This document shows positions 8,166-17,069 of a stretch of DNA of 64,000 nt, in pieces. The position numbers and the translations under genes are program-made. Where the stretch lies: the NCBI RefSeq assembly GCF_003438995.1, contig NZ_QSUN01000014.1, positions 31,477 to 95,476 on the forward strand. The letters run 5' to 3'. This DNA is from Bacteroides sp. OM05-12. GTDB lineage: Bacteria; Bacteroidota; Bacteroidia; Bacteroidales; Bacteroidaceae. A model generated the notes under the pieces. That model ran no database searches, was not told the DNA's origin, and worked only from the letters and a program-made list of their open reading frames with translations. Positions within the stretch are counted from its first letter, which is position 1; each line of letters starts with the position of its first letter.

Positions 8166-10028
8166 ATGAGAAAAAGTACTTTAAAAGCATTTATTGTTGT
8201 GTGTTTGTTGGGAATATCCCTTTCTACATCAGCTCAATATATTTTGAGCTATAGCGACGGGAGCCTTTCACATCCGGTAGGGCAAAGCGTAGGCTCTGAA
8301 ACTTATGACCTTTCTTCTGCAATGTATTTAGGTGCAGATAAATTAACTCCTTTGACAGGTAATGTAATTTCAAGTGTGAAAATTGGTCTTATGAATGGTA
8401 CTTCATCTTATCCGGTAAATAGTTATGGAGATTTAGTGGTTTTTATTAAGAAGACATTGGACGGTGATGCTATCACAACACAAATGCTGGCGAAAGCCGA
8501 CATTAAATTTGATAAATGGAATGAAGTGACACTAGAACACCCGGTAACAATTGATGGACAACCTTTATATATAGGATATACGATTGAAGACGCGAATAGT
8601 ATGCCCATCGCTTTTGATAAAAATGTGAATATGGAAAATGAGAACGCCACTTGGTTTGCTCACGATGGCGAATGGGAAAAAAATCCGGGTTTTGGTAATA
8701 CTTGTATCAAGGCAGTTGTGACAGGTGATAATGTCCCTGCATATAATGTGGCAGTTACAGACATCGTTGCTCCGAGTTTGGTGAAAAGCGGTGAGCATTT
8801 TAGCCTGTTAGCTTACGTCTTTAATAAGGCCAAAACTATTAATTCAATAGAAATAGTAGGTAAAAAAGGAGAAGAAACGGTCTTTACCTCTATAGCGTCC
8901 GATTTAGAACTTGCTTTTGATTCTAATAATATGGTTCTGTTTGATTTATCTTGTACCGGAGTAAATGATAAATCGACTTTGGATTTGTATGTATCTAAAA
9001 TTAATGGTGAAGAAGTAAATCAGAGTGAAAAATATAGTTTTCCTCTGTCTTGTTCAGAAAATTGCGTTCCTCGTAAAATATTCTTGGAACATTTTACATC
9101 TTTACCTTGTAGCGGATGTCCGGGTGGGCTTGCCAGGATGAAGGAAGCTATTGGAGATGATATGGATAAGATTGTTTGGATCAGTCATCACAACGGCGCT
9201 TTTACAGACGATTATACGATAGCTGAAAGTAATGCCTTTATTGATTTTTATGGAGTTGATCTTTGTACTGCACCTTCTGCTATGTTTGATCGCGTTAACT
9301 GGGCTAAAGCTGGTGCTATGATTCCTACTGCCTCAAATGTAGTACCAACGCTTGGACCGGTATTTACGGTTTCTTATGCCGGAGCAACGGATGTGATGAA
9401 AAATATTTTGAGAATCAGAAAAGGAGAATATTCTCCGGTAAATATAACTGATATTGAACAAACATATTCCGGTCCCGGTAAATTGGTGGTAACTGTAAAA
9501 GGAGAAAAGTTGCAAGTGCTGGATGGAATGCCTGCCATTTCGGTGTTCTTAACAGAAGACGGATTGCCGGGAAATGATACGCATGGTGTTCAAGATCATG
9601 TTATACGTTATGTCGCAAATTCTCCTAAATATTATTATTGGGGAGATCCGATTAAGTTTGAGGGCGATGGAACTTTCTCTGTTTCATATGAAATAACATT
9701 ATCCGGTAGAGGCTGGGGGGTATCAAATATGAATGTCATAGCAGTAGTGAGTAACTTGGATTTGACTGACATAAATAATAATGAGGTTTATAATGCCGAG
9801 CAAGTCAAACTTTATGATAATGGAACCGGTATTGATGATAATATCATTGAAAATTCGGTAATTGTTTATGGTGCAAATGGAAAAATTCATGTTGAAGGTG
9901 AATATGATTCTGTAGAAGTCTATACGGTTGATGGTAAACTTGTAGATAATACGAACTTATCTGCAGGAATTTATATCGTTCAAGTTCAAATGAAAGATCA
10001 TATGCTCATAAGAAAGGTGCAAATTTAA
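8166..10028 (+). CDS. Omp28-like protein with thioredoxin motif and type IX sorting tail
   Basis: I place the start at 8166 (MRKSTLKAFIVVCLLGISLSTSAQ, a clear signal peptide), giving 620 residues. A frame open from a TTG at 8094 would add 24 residues that spoil the signal. The centre resembles Omp28-related outer membrane proteins. FLEHFTSLPCSGCPGG carries a thioredoxin-like CxxC at Cys315/Cys318. The last 60 residues (IHVEGEYDSVEVYTVDGKLV ... GIYIVQVQ ... IRKVQI) match the Por secretion C-terminal sorting domain, so the protein is probably exported by type IX secretion. A close relative lies at 11736. The substrate is unknown. Confidence 0.85.
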   Translation: MRKSTLKAFIVVCLLGISLSTSAQYILSYSDGSLSHPVGQSVGSETYDLSSAMYLGADKLTPLTGNVISSVKIGLMNGTSSYPVNSYGDLVVFIKKTLDGDAITTQMLAKADIKFDKWNEVTLEHPVTIDGQPLYIGYTIEDANSMPIAFDKNVNMENENATWFAHDGEWEKNPGFGNTCIKAVVTGDNVPAYNVAVTDIVAPSLVKSGEHFSLLAYVFNKAKTINSIEIVGKKGEETVFTSIASDLELAFDSNNMVLFDLSCTGVNDKSTLDLYVSKINGEEVNQSEKYSFPLSCSENCVPRKIFLEHFTSLPCSGCPGGLARMKEAIGDDMDKIVWISHHNGAFTDDYTIAESNAFIDFYGVDLCTAPSAMFDRVNWAKAGAMIPTASNVVPTLGPVFTVSYAGATDVMKNILRIRKGEYSPVNITDIEQTYSGPGKLVVTVKGEKLQVLDGMPAISVFLTEDGLPGNDTHGVQDHVIRYVANSPKYYYWGDPIKFEGDGTFSVSYEITLSGRGWGVSNMNVIAVVSNLDLTDINNNEVYNAEQVKLYDNGTGIDDNIIENSVIVYGANGKIHVEGEYDSVEVYTVDGKLVDNTNLSAGIYIVQVQMKDHMLIRKVQI

Positions 10029-10051
10029 GTTTTAGCTATCCGATAACCTTT

Positions 10052-10090
10052 AAAGTCCCATGTTTTGGAAAAAACATGGGACTTTTTATT
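10052..10090 (+). terminator. Hairpin terminator after the Omp28-like gene
   Basis: A 15-bp perfect stem (10052-10066 with 10071-10085) closes a GGAA tetraloop, and a T-rich stretch follows. Confidence 0.9.
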
Positions 10091-10108
10091 TGGTGACGAA
10101 TCTTTTCT

Positions 10109-10116
10109 TATATTTG
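10109..10116 (+). promoter_or_regulatory. -7 box for yaaA
   Basis: TATATTTG fits TAnnTTTG and lies 26 bp ahead of the yaaA ATG, just past the terminator of the previous gene. Confidence 0.6.
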
Positions 10117-10142
10117 TTTCATCATAATAAATCCGAATTAAA

Positions 10143-10907
10143 ATGTTGATACTGCTTTCTTGTGCCAAGACTATGGCTGTAACTTCTAAAATAGAAATTC
10201 CGGCGACAGTTCCACAATATTTAGAACGAGCTAAAGATATTGCTTTCCAAATGTCTCAATATTCAGTAGATGAGCTGGAACAGATATTAAAGGTGAATGC
10301 TAAAATAGCTTTGCAAAATTATCAACGCTTCCAATCTTTTCATTCGGAAGAGAATTCTCCTTTGCAAGCGATTCTTGCTTATACAGGGATTGTTTTTAAA
10401 CGTTTAGGCGTGAAAGACTTTTCTACAGAAGATTTTTATTATACTCAGGAGCATTTAAGATTAACTTCATTTTGCTATGGTTTGCTTCGCCCCTTCGATT
10501 TGATAAAGAACTATCGTATGGAGGGTGATATCGTTTTGCCAGAGCTTGGAGATATAACAATCTTTGATTATTGGAAACCCATTCTTACAGATGCTTTTAT
10601 TACGGATATTAAAAGGAATGGAGGAGTATTAGTAAATTTGGCAAGTGGAGAAATGAAATTGCTTTTTGACTGGAAAAGAGTGGAGGAGGAAGTTAATGTT
10701 ATTACTCCGGAATTTCGTGTGAACAGAAATGGTGAATTAAAGACAATAGTCATCTATACAAAGATGTGCCGTGGGGAAATGGCACGTTTTATCTTAAAAA
10801 ATAAATTGGAAGCTCCGGAGAGCTTGAAGAGCTTTACATTTGATGGGTTTTCTTTTCGGCAGGAGCTAAGTGATGAACATAATTATCTATTTACTATATC
10901 TGAATAA
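10143..10907 (+). CDS. yaaA: YaaA family peroxide stress protein
   Basis: The 254-residue product matches the YaaA/DUF328 family over its whole length (usually about 250-260). It has the N-terminal MLILLSCAKTM, the central YTGIVFKRLGV and LTSFCYGLLRPFDLI, and the basic KTIVIYTKMCRGEMARFI. E. coli YaaA lowers free intracellular iron during peroxide stress and limits DNA damage. That role is inferred here. The next gene starts 3 nt after the stop, so the two are probably one transcript. Confidence 0.92.
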   Translation: MLILLSCAKTMAVTSKIEIPATVPQYLERAKDIAFQMSQYSVDELEQILKVNAKIALQNYQRFQSFHSEENSPLQAILAYTGIVFKRLGVKDFSTEDFYYTQEHLRLTSFCYGLLRPFDLIKNYRMEGDIVLPELGDITIFDYWKPILTDAFITDIKRNGGVLVNLASGEMKLLFDWKRVEEEVNVITPEFRVNRNGELKTIVIYTKMCRGEMARFILKNKLEAPESLKSFTFDGFSFRQELSDEHNYLFTISE

Positions 10908-10910
10908 TTA

Positions 10911-11468
10911 ATGAAAACCGAAATAGAAAAAATGAGGTCCGGTGAACTTGCAGATATGTCTTTACCGGAGATGCAGGAAAGTTTTATTCATTGCAAGAAA
11001 CTGTTAGCACGAATGCGATTGATGAGTATGTATGATATTGATTACCGTAATCTATTGAATGAGCTTATACCTGAGATACCTGTGACATCTGTAGTGTGTC
11101 CTCCTTTCTATTGTGATCATGGGCATGGTATCCGTTTAGGTGAACATGTTTTTATTAATGCTAATTGCACTTTTTTAGATGGAGCTTTTATTACTATTGG
11201 TCACCACACCTTGATAGGGCCGAATGTTCAGATATATACTCCTCACCATCCTATTGATTATCTGGAACGTCGGACATCTAAAGAATATGCCTATCCTGTA
11301 ACGATTGGAGATGATTGCTGGATAGGGGGTGGCGTGATAATCTGTCCGGGAGTAACGGTTGGGAATCGTTGTATTATTGGTGCTGGGAGTGTTGTGACGA
11401 AAAATATTCCGGATGATTCGATTGCTGTGGGGAATCCGGCAGTGGTTAAGAAAAGTGTATTGTCTTAG
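10911..11468 (+). CDS. Sugar O-acetyltransferase (Maa/NodL type)
   Basis: This 185-residue cytosolic enzyme has the N-terminal Mac domain (EKMRSGELADM ... LLARM) followed by left-handed beta-helix hexapeptide repeats from about residue 75 to 180 (IRLGEHVFINANCTFLDG, VTIGDDCWIGGGVIICPGVTVG). The catalytic histidine lies in YTPHHP. Family members transfer acetyl from acetyl-CoA to maltose, galactosides or similar sugars, and the substrate here is not evident. It is cotranscribed with yaaA, but no functional link is known to me. Confidence 0.92.
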   Translation: MKTEIEKMRSGELADMSLPEMQESFIHCKKLLARMRLMSMYDIDYRNLLNELIPEIPVTSVVCPPFYCDHGHGIRLGEHVFINANCTFLDGAFITIGHHTLIGPNVQIYTPHHPIDYLERRTSKEYAYPVTIGDDCWIGGGVIICPGVTVGNRCIIGAGSVVTKNIPDDSIAVGNPAVVKKSVLS

Positions 11469-11735
11469 TAGATAAATTGTTAACTCATTTATTTTATTGG
11501 GTGGATTTCTTGTTTTCTTTATAGAAATATTATATATTTGACTAATTTTTGGTGAAGGTTTTATTTTATTTATAGTATTCTATGCTTTAAAATTAAGGAG
11601 CAAATATTTGAAAAGCAAGTTTAATAAAGCATTCGCCCGCAGTAAGCCTCTTTGTTAAATGCATTTTTATATTAATGGCCTAATGTTTGTTTTTAATATA
11701 TTGTTGTTTAGAGTTAATAAATTAATTAGAAAATT

Positions 11736-13676
11736 ATGAGAAAATCTTACTCTTTGCTCTTAGTGCTTTTGATGTGCCTATCAATAAATGCACAAAAGAC
11801 GTATTTTACCTGTGATTTTAATGATGGTATCCCTGAAGGTTTTGCTTTATATGATGTAGATGGAAATACCCCTACAGCAGCAATGCAGAAAGAAGGATTT
11901 GAGGTTGGTAAACCATGGATCTCTATGAGTGTTCTTACTGATAGAAAGAATCTTTCGATTGGGAGTACTTCAGCCTATACTCCTGCCGGCACAGCTAATG
12001 ATTGGATTGTACTTCCCGCAATAACGCTTGAGTCGGAATATGCTTATTTCAAGTGGACAGCAGCAAATCTTACTTCATCAGCCTTGAAGAAAGATGGTTA
12101 TAAAATATTAATTTCAACTAAAGGAAATACTGTTGATGATTTTAATGACGCTAATGTTCTTTATGAAACAACGAAAGGGGAACAACAGCCGGGTGCTTTG
12201 TATACTCATTTGGCCTCATTGAAAGAATATGCAGGCCAGACTATTTATATAGCTGTCGTAAATAATAGTACCAATAAATCTATCTTGATAATGGATGATT
12301 TCTGGGTAGGGGAAATTTTTGAAAACTTAGAACTAAAAAATACGACTAATAATGTTTTAGATAAAGATGTAACATCTCGGGTTACTTGTTCATTGGTTAA
12401 TCCAAATTTTATAGACTTTAAAGAAAATGTTACTGTAACATTGGATGTTGATGGGGAAACTTATTCAAAAGATTTAGGCCTTGTAAACTTGGCTTATGGT
12501 GGGGTAAAGAAGATAACTTTTAGCGAGGTTGATGTACCTGCACCTCTTGAAGGTGAATCAAGAAATTACACGTTAACGGCTACTTATTCAACTCCGTCGC
12601 AAGGTAACGTGGTGCAAACAATAAATTCCGCATTGCATCGTCTAGGTTCTACTTATTCCCGTAAAGTTGTAGCGGAAGAGGCTACAGGCACTTGGTGCGG
12701 CTATTGTCCGAGAGGTGCTGTTGGAATGAAAGCGATGCGTGAAAAATATCCGGATGATTTTATTGGTATTGCAGTGCATAATGATATAATGCAGGTAAAT
12801 GAATATATGGCGGGCATATCATCTTTTATTACAGGTTTTCCTTCAGCTGTAGTGAATCGTACTATAGTAATTGACCCTACTGCGACAAATCTTGAAAAGC
12901 AACATATTAAAGAATTAGCTAAGCCGTCAGTTGCTTCTTTGAATATTGTAAAAGCAGATTTTGGACCTGATAATGTTGATGTAAGAGTGACGGTGGCTTC
13001 GTCTTTTGCATTTAACACGGATCGTGGGAATTCTAATTTTAGGTTAGCGTTTGTTGTGATAGAAAATGAAGTATCTGGAACAAGTGATGATTATGATCAA
13101 ACCAATTATTATTCCGGTGGTGGTACGGCGATGGGAGGATTTGAGAAGTTGCCTGATCCGGTTCCTGCTTCACAAATGGTATATCAAGAAGTCGCACGTG
13201 GTATCGTGTCTTCTTTTGTTGGAGTAAAAAACAGTATTCCACAAAATATCGTGAAAGATGAGGAATTCATTTCTGAATATATATTTAGAGTCCCGGAAAC
13301 TGTTATGAACAAAAAGAACATAGAAATAATTGCTATGTTAGTAGATCAAAGTTCTGGAGCGATTTGGAATGCTGATAAGATAGAAGCTGGAGATATAGGC
13401 TATGACCCTAATGTCTCTGGTGTAGAATCTGGAAAAAAAGAACAGGAGCAAATAAAACTTTATGTTGAGAATGATAATCTTTGTGTCTTGCTGAATATGG
13501 AATCAATAAATCCAACTCGCGTGGAGTTATTTAGTTTAGATGGCAAGAAGGTAAAGGATGTTCGTGCTGATAGTTCGTTGGGTGGGATATTTGTTCCAAT
13601 AAATGAATTGAAAGGTATTTATGTTGTAAAAGTTAGTAGTGGAAATAGTACTTTGGTTAGAAAAGTTGCACTTTAA
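11736..13676 (+). CDS. Omp28-like protein with anchor-J domain, thioredoxin motif and type IX sorting tail
   Basis: The 646-residue protein has a signal peptide (MRKSYSLLLVLLMCLSINAQ). Residues of about 22-190 look like a choice-of-anchor J domain (FTCDFNDGIPEGF, DWIVLPAITL, ILISTKGN). A thioredoxin-like Omp28 domain follows with TGTWCGYCPRG (Cys321, Cys324). The last 70 residues are a Por C-terminal sorting domain (VELFSLDGKKV ... GIYVVKVSSG ... VRKVAL). WCGYC is a canonical redox-active motif, so a cell-surface thiol-disulfide role is plausible but unproven. It is a paralogue of the gene at 8166, and a 267-bp AT-rich spacer without recognisable elements precedes it. Confidence 0.87.
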   Translation: MRKSYSLLLVLLMCLSINAQKTYFTCDFNDGIPEGFALYDVDGNTPTAAMQKEGFEVGKPWISMSVLTDRKNLSIGSTSAYTPAGTANDWIVLPAITLESEYAYFKWTAANLTSSALKKDGYKILISTKGNTVDDFNDANVLYETTKGEQQPGALYTHLASLKEYAGQTIYIAVVNNSTNKSILIMDDFWVGEIFENLELKNTTNNVLDKDVTSRVTCSLVNPNFIDFKENVTVTLDVDGETYSKDLGLVNLAYGGVKKITFSEVDVPAPLEGESRNYTLTATYSTPSQGNVVQTINSALHRLGSTYSRKVVAEEATGTWCGYCPRGAVGMKAMREKYPDDFIGIAVHNDIMQVNEYMAGISSFITGFPSAVVNRTIVIDPTATNLEKQHIKELAKPSVASLNIVKADFGPDNVDVRVTVASSFAFNTDRGNSNFRLAFVVIENEVSGTSDDYDQTNYYSGGGTAMGGFEKLPDPVPASQMVYQEVARGIVSSFVGVKNSIPQNIVKDEEFISEYIFRVPETVMNKKNIEIIAMLVDQSSGAIWNADKIEAGDIGYDPNVSGVESGKKEQEQIKLYVENDNLCVLLNMESINPTRVELFSLDGKKVKDVRADSSLGGIFVPINELKGIYVVKVSSGNSTLVRKVAL

Positions 13677-13699
13677 ATAACTTTTTATATGGAATTAGG

Positions 13700-13735
13700 G
13701 CTGCTTTAGGGTGTTTCTAGAGCAGCTTTAATGCT
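13700..13735 (+). terminator. Likely terminator of the second Omp28-like gene
   Basis: GCTGCTTTA (13700-13708) pairs with TAGAGCAGC (13718-13726) with one G-T pair. The T-rich tail is interrupted, so this is a moderate call. Confidence 0.55.
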
Positions 13736-13845
13736 TTTAGTTAAGGGATGATTGAAATGAGGTGATGTATGGGTGGTCTTTTTGTGTTTAGAAACAATGA
13801 ATTTTTGAAGTAGATGAAATAATCCTAAAAATAATCACTAAATAT

Positions 13846-13876
13846 TTTGGTGGTTTCAAAATAAACTGTACCTTTG
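13846..13876 (+). promoter_or_regulatory. Promoter of the tRNA-Val pair
   Basis: TTTG at 13846-13849 and TACCTTTG at 13869-13876 are spaced by exactly 19 bp, a full match to the Bacteroides -33/-7 consensus. The first tRNA begins 25 bp downstream. Confidence 0.85.
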
Positions 13877-13901
13877 CATCGCTTTTAAAACGAAAGTGTA
13901 C

Positions 13902-13976
13902 GGGCGTTTAGCTCAGCTGGTTCAGAGCATCTGCCTTACAAGCAGAGGGTCGGCGGTTCGAATCCGTCAACGCCCA
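13902..13976 (+). tRNA. tRNA-Val (TAC), copy 1
   Basis: This is a 75-nt cloverleaf. The acceptor stem GGGCGTT pairs with AACGCCC, the D-arm is GCTCAGCTGGTTCAGAGC, and the anticodon loop CTTACAA reads TAC. The T-arm is GGCGGTTCGAATCCGTC and the discriminator base is A. CCA is not encoded. It is identical to the second copy at 14011. Confidence 0.96.
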
Positions 13977-14010
13977 CTCAACAAACCGACACTTTCGAAT
14001 CTTAAGAATC

Positions 14011-14085
14011 GGGCGTTTAGCTCAGCTGGTTCAGAGCATCTGCCTTACAAGCAGAGGGTCGGCGGTTCGAATCCGTCAACGCCCA
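14011..14085 (+). tRNA. tRNA-Val (TAC), copy 2
   Basis: This is an exact repeat of the 75 nt at 13902-13976 with the same TAC anticodon, separated from it by a 34-nt spacer. Both are probably processed from one transcript that ends at the hairpin at 14100. Confidence 0.96.
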
Positions 14086-14099
14086 CTTATCAAATGAAG

Positions 14100-14129
14100 G
14101 TCTTGCAAGTTACTTGTGAGACTTTTTTT
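14100..14129 (+). terminator. Terminator of the tRNA-Val operon
   Basis: GTCTTGCAAG (14100-14109) pairs with CTTGTGAGAC (14113-14122), ten pairs including two G-T, with a 3-nt loop and seven T residues after it. Confidence 0.9.
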
Positions 14130-14218
14130 ATCTCAATTAATAAACTTTCTCCCCTTTGTATCCGTTTAAGTCAATAAAAAGAATTAATTTTGTAGCTTGA
14201 TAATTATCTATTAAACTT

Positions 14219-15565
14219 ATGGAGCTTGATTTACTTACAGCTATCTCGCCGATTGATGGCCGATATAGAAACAAGGTGGAGGCTTTAGCCTCTTATTTTT
14301 CAGAATATGCACTTATCAAATACCGTGTCCGGGTAGAAGTGGAATACTTTATTATGCTTTGTGAATTGCCGTTACCTCAACTGAAAGGTGTTGACAGTAA
14401 TGTATTTGATAAGCTTAGAAATATATATCGTAATTTTACGGAAGCTGATGCCGGACGCATTAAAGAAATAGAAAGTGTAACCAACCATGATGTTAAAGCT
14501 GTAGAATATTTCCTGAAAGAGAAGTTTGATGAAATGGGTGGTTTGGATGAATACAAAGAATTTATTCATTTTGGACTTACCTCACAGGATATAAATAATA
14601 CTTCTGTTCCTTTGTCTGTAAAGGAGGCGTTGGAAAATGTATATTATCCTCAAATAGAAGAGTTGATTGCGCAGTTGAAAAGTTATGCTCAGGAATGGGC
14701 GGAAATACCGATGTTGGCAAAGACTCATGGACAACCGGCTTCACCTACGCGCTTGGGAAAAGAGATTATGGTATTTGTGTCTCGTTTGGAACGTCAGCTT
14801 GAAACATTAAAGGCTTGCCCTGTTACTGCTAAGTTTGGTGGTGCTACAGGAAATTATAATGCTCATCATGTAGCATATCCGTCTTATGATTGGAAAGCTT
14901 TTGGTAATCGTTTTGTTGCGGAGAAGTTGGGCTTGGTTCGTGAAGAATATACGACACAGATCTCCAATTACGATAATCTTTCTGCTGTTTTGGATGCAAT
15001 GAAGCGGGTTAATACAATTATGATTGATATGAACCGTGATTTCTGGCAATATATCTCAATGGAATATTTCAAGCAGAAGATTAAAGCCGGTGAGGTTGGT
15101 TCAAGTGCCATGCCGCATAAAGTGAATCCTATTGATTTTGAGAATGCAGAGGGCAATTTAGGTATTGCCAATGCAATATTTGAACATTTGGCTACTAAAC
15201 TTCCGGTTTCACGTTTGCAGCGTGATTTGACGGATTCAACGGTGCTTCGTAATATTGGCGTACCGTTTGGACATACGATTATTGCTATTCAAAGCTCTCT
15301 GAAAGGATTGCGTAAGCTATTGCTGAACGAGAAAGCGATATTTAATGATTTGGATAATTGTTGGAGTGTAGTGGCCGAAGCTATTCAGACTATTTTGCGT
15401 CGTGAGGCGTATCCTCATCCTTATGAGGCGTTGAAAGCATTGACTCGTACAAATCAAGCAATTACCGAAAGTTCGATTAAAGAGTTTATTGAGGAGTTGA
15501 ATGTCAGTGAAGATATTAAGAAAGAATTGCGGGCTATAACGCCACGTAATTATACGGGAATTTAA
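14219..15565 (+). CDS. purB: Adenylosuccinate lyase
   Basis: The 448-residue enzyme of the fumarase/aspartase superfamily acts twice in purine synthesis, releasing fumarate from SAICAR and from adenylosuccinate. The superfamily signature GSSAMPHKVNP is present at about residue 296, with the conserved substrate-binding blocks TSQDINNT and KTHGQPASPT. The length is normal. A TAATTTTG box (14185-14192) lies 27 bp ahead. The gene follows the tRNA operon terminator and precedes the rluB-like gene by 67 bp. Confidence 0.96.
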   Translation: MELDLLTAISPIDGRYRNKVEALASYFSEYALIKYRVRVEVEYFIMLCELPLPQLKGVDSNVFDKLRNIYRNFTEADAGRIKEIESVTNHDVKAVEYFLKEKFDEMGGLDEYKEFIHFGLTSQDINNTSVPLSVKEALENVYYPQIEELIAQLKSYAQEWAEIPMLAKTHGQPASPTRLGKEIMVFVSRLERQLETLKACPVTAKFGGATGNYNAHHVAYPSYDWKAFGNRFVAEKLGLVREEYTTQISNYDNLSAVLDAMKRVNTIMIDMNRDFWQYISMEYFKQKIKAGEVGSSAMPHKVNPIDFENAEGNLGIANAIFEHLATKLPVSRLQRDLTDSTVLRNIGVPFGHTIIAIQSSLKGLRKLLLNEKAIFNDLDNCWSVVAEAIQTILRREAYPHPYEALKALTRTNQAITESSIKEFIEELNVSEDIKKELRAITPRNYTGI

Positions 15566-15632
15566 AGAAACGAGAGATTAAAGTAATAAATAGGTCGTGA
15601 GACCATGAGTAATAATTTTATTTTATAGAACA

Positions 15633-17039
15633 ATGAGTACAGACAATGAAACTTGGCGTGAAAACTCCACAGAGGGGCAGGACGCCGGCCGTGATGGTAA
15701 CAGGTCTTTTAATAGAGATGGTAACTATAATCGTGAGGGACACTATAATCGAGAAGGTGCTGATCGCCCATATCGTCCTTCTTATAATAAATATGGTAGT
15801 GACCGTCCGCAACGTCCTTACAACCGTGAAGGCGGTGATCGTCCGCGCTTCAATCGTGAAGACCGCCCGCAGCGTTCTTTTAATAGAGAAGACGGAAGCG
15901 AACGTCCTTATCGTCCGCGTGTAAACAGAGAAGGAAATAGTACAGATCGTCCATATCGCCCTTATAATCGTGAAGGTGGAGATCGGAACTATAATCGTGA
16001 GGGTGGCGATCGTCCGTATCGTCCTTCTTATAATAATAATCGTGAACGTAATTTTAACCGTGAAGACCGGCCATGGCATAACAATTCCGGTGAAGGAAAT
16101 AGTGACAGACCTAGGTTCCAACGCCCTAATACCAATTATGGCGGTAATTCTTATAATCGTGAGGGCGGTGATCGCCCGCGTCGTCCGCGTATTAACAGTG
16201 GAGGAGGAAGCTATGGACAAGGATTTTCCCGTCCGGTACGTCGTACGGCTGATTACGATCCGAATGCCAAATATAGTAGAAAGAAACAAATAGAATACAA
16301 AGAACAGTTTGTTGATCCGAATGAACCGATCCGTTTGAATAAGTTCCTTGCTAATGCAGGTGTATGTTCACGTCGTGAGGCCGATGAATTTATCACAGCA
16401 GGTGTTGTCTCTGTAAACGGTGAAGTCGTTACTGAATTGGGAACAAAGATTAAGCGTTCCGACGTAGTTAAGTTTCATGACGAACCGGTTAGTATAGAAC
16501 GTAAAGTTTATGTTTTGCTCAATAAGCCGAAAGATTGTGTAACAACTTCGGATGATCCACAGGAACGTCGTACTGTTATGGACTTTGTGAAAGGTGCATG
16601 TAATGAAAGAATTTATCCTGTGGGACGTTTGGACCGTAACACTACCGGAGTGCTTCTTTTGACGAATGACGGAGATTTGGCTTCAAAACTGACTCATCCG
16701 AAATATCTGAAGAAGAAAATCTACCATGTATACTTGGATAAGAATCTGACGAAAGCGGATATGGATCAGATAGCAGCCGGTGTTCAATTGGAAGACGGTG
16801 AAATTCATGCAGATACTATCAGTTATGCTTCGGATACGGATAAAGCGCAAGTTGGTATTGAAATCCACTCAGGAAAGAATCGTATCGTGCGTCGTATATT
16901 CGAATCGTTGGGTTATAAAGTGATGAAACTCGACCGTGTATTCTTTGCCGGACTTACAAAGAAGAACCTTCGTCGTGGCGAATGGAGATACTTGACAGAA
17001 CAAGAGGTTAATTTCCTCCGTATGGGTTCTTTTGAGTAA
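15633..17039 (+). CDS. RluB/RsuA-type pseudouridine synthase with long disordered N-terminal extension
   Basis: The catalytic part covers residues of about 230-468. It has an S4 RNA-binding domain (IRLNKFLANAGVCSRREADEFI), then a pseudouridine synthase domain with the catalytic aspartate near residue 333 in GRLDRNTTGVLLLTNDG. It probably modifies 23S or 16S rRNA. Residues 1-205 are a low-complexity extension of repeated NREG/NRED-GDRPYRP motifs (about eleven NRE units), rich in Asn, Arg, Gly, Tyr and Pro, and resembling RGG-type RNA-binding tails. Similar tails occur on this enzyme in other Bacteroidetes, as I recall. asnS follows 30 bp later. Confidence 0.9.
   Translation: MSTDNETWRENSTEGQDAGRDGNRSFNRDGNYNREGHYNREGADRPYRPSYNKYGSDRPQRPYNREGGDRPRFNREDRPQRSFNREDGSERPYRPRVNREGNSTDRPYRPYNREGGDRNYNREGGDRPYRPSYNNNRERNFNREDRPWHNNSGEGNSDRPRFQRPNTNYGGNSYNREGGDRPRRPRINSGGGSYGQGFSRPVRRTADYDPNAKYSRKKQIEYKEQFVDPNEPIRLNKFLANAGVCSRREADEFITAGVVSVNGEVVTELGTKIKRSDVVKFHDEPVSIERKVYVLLNKPKDCVTTSDDPQERRTVMDFVKGACNERIYPVGRLDRNTTGVLLLTNDGDLASKLTHPKYLKKKIYHVYLDKNLTKADMDQIAAGVQLEDGEIHADTISYASDTDKAQVGIEIHSGKNRIVRRIFESLGYKVMKLDRVFFAGLTKKNLRRGEWRYLTEQEVNFLRMGSFE
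15690..16245 (+). repeat. In-gene degenerate repeat encoding NREGGDRPYRP motifs
   Basis: The DNA repeats units like AATCGTGAAGGCGGTGATCG in varied order and spacing. Because of this, reading frames on both strands stay open across the region and mimic genes. The repeats may allow length variation between strains. Confidence 0.8.
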
Positions 17040-17069
17040 TATATATAATGTAGTACAAAATAAAAAATT

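Noticed and set aside
13896..14177. 93-codon ORF across the tRNA genes
   Set aside because: Both tRNA-Val genes are inside it, and its peptide repeats only because the tRNA genes are identical.
15618..16293. Long ORFs in other frames and on the minus strand over the rluB-like gene
   Set aside because: The repetitive AAYCGTGAR-type codons keep several frames open. Only the frame leading into the S4 and synthase domains is meaningful.
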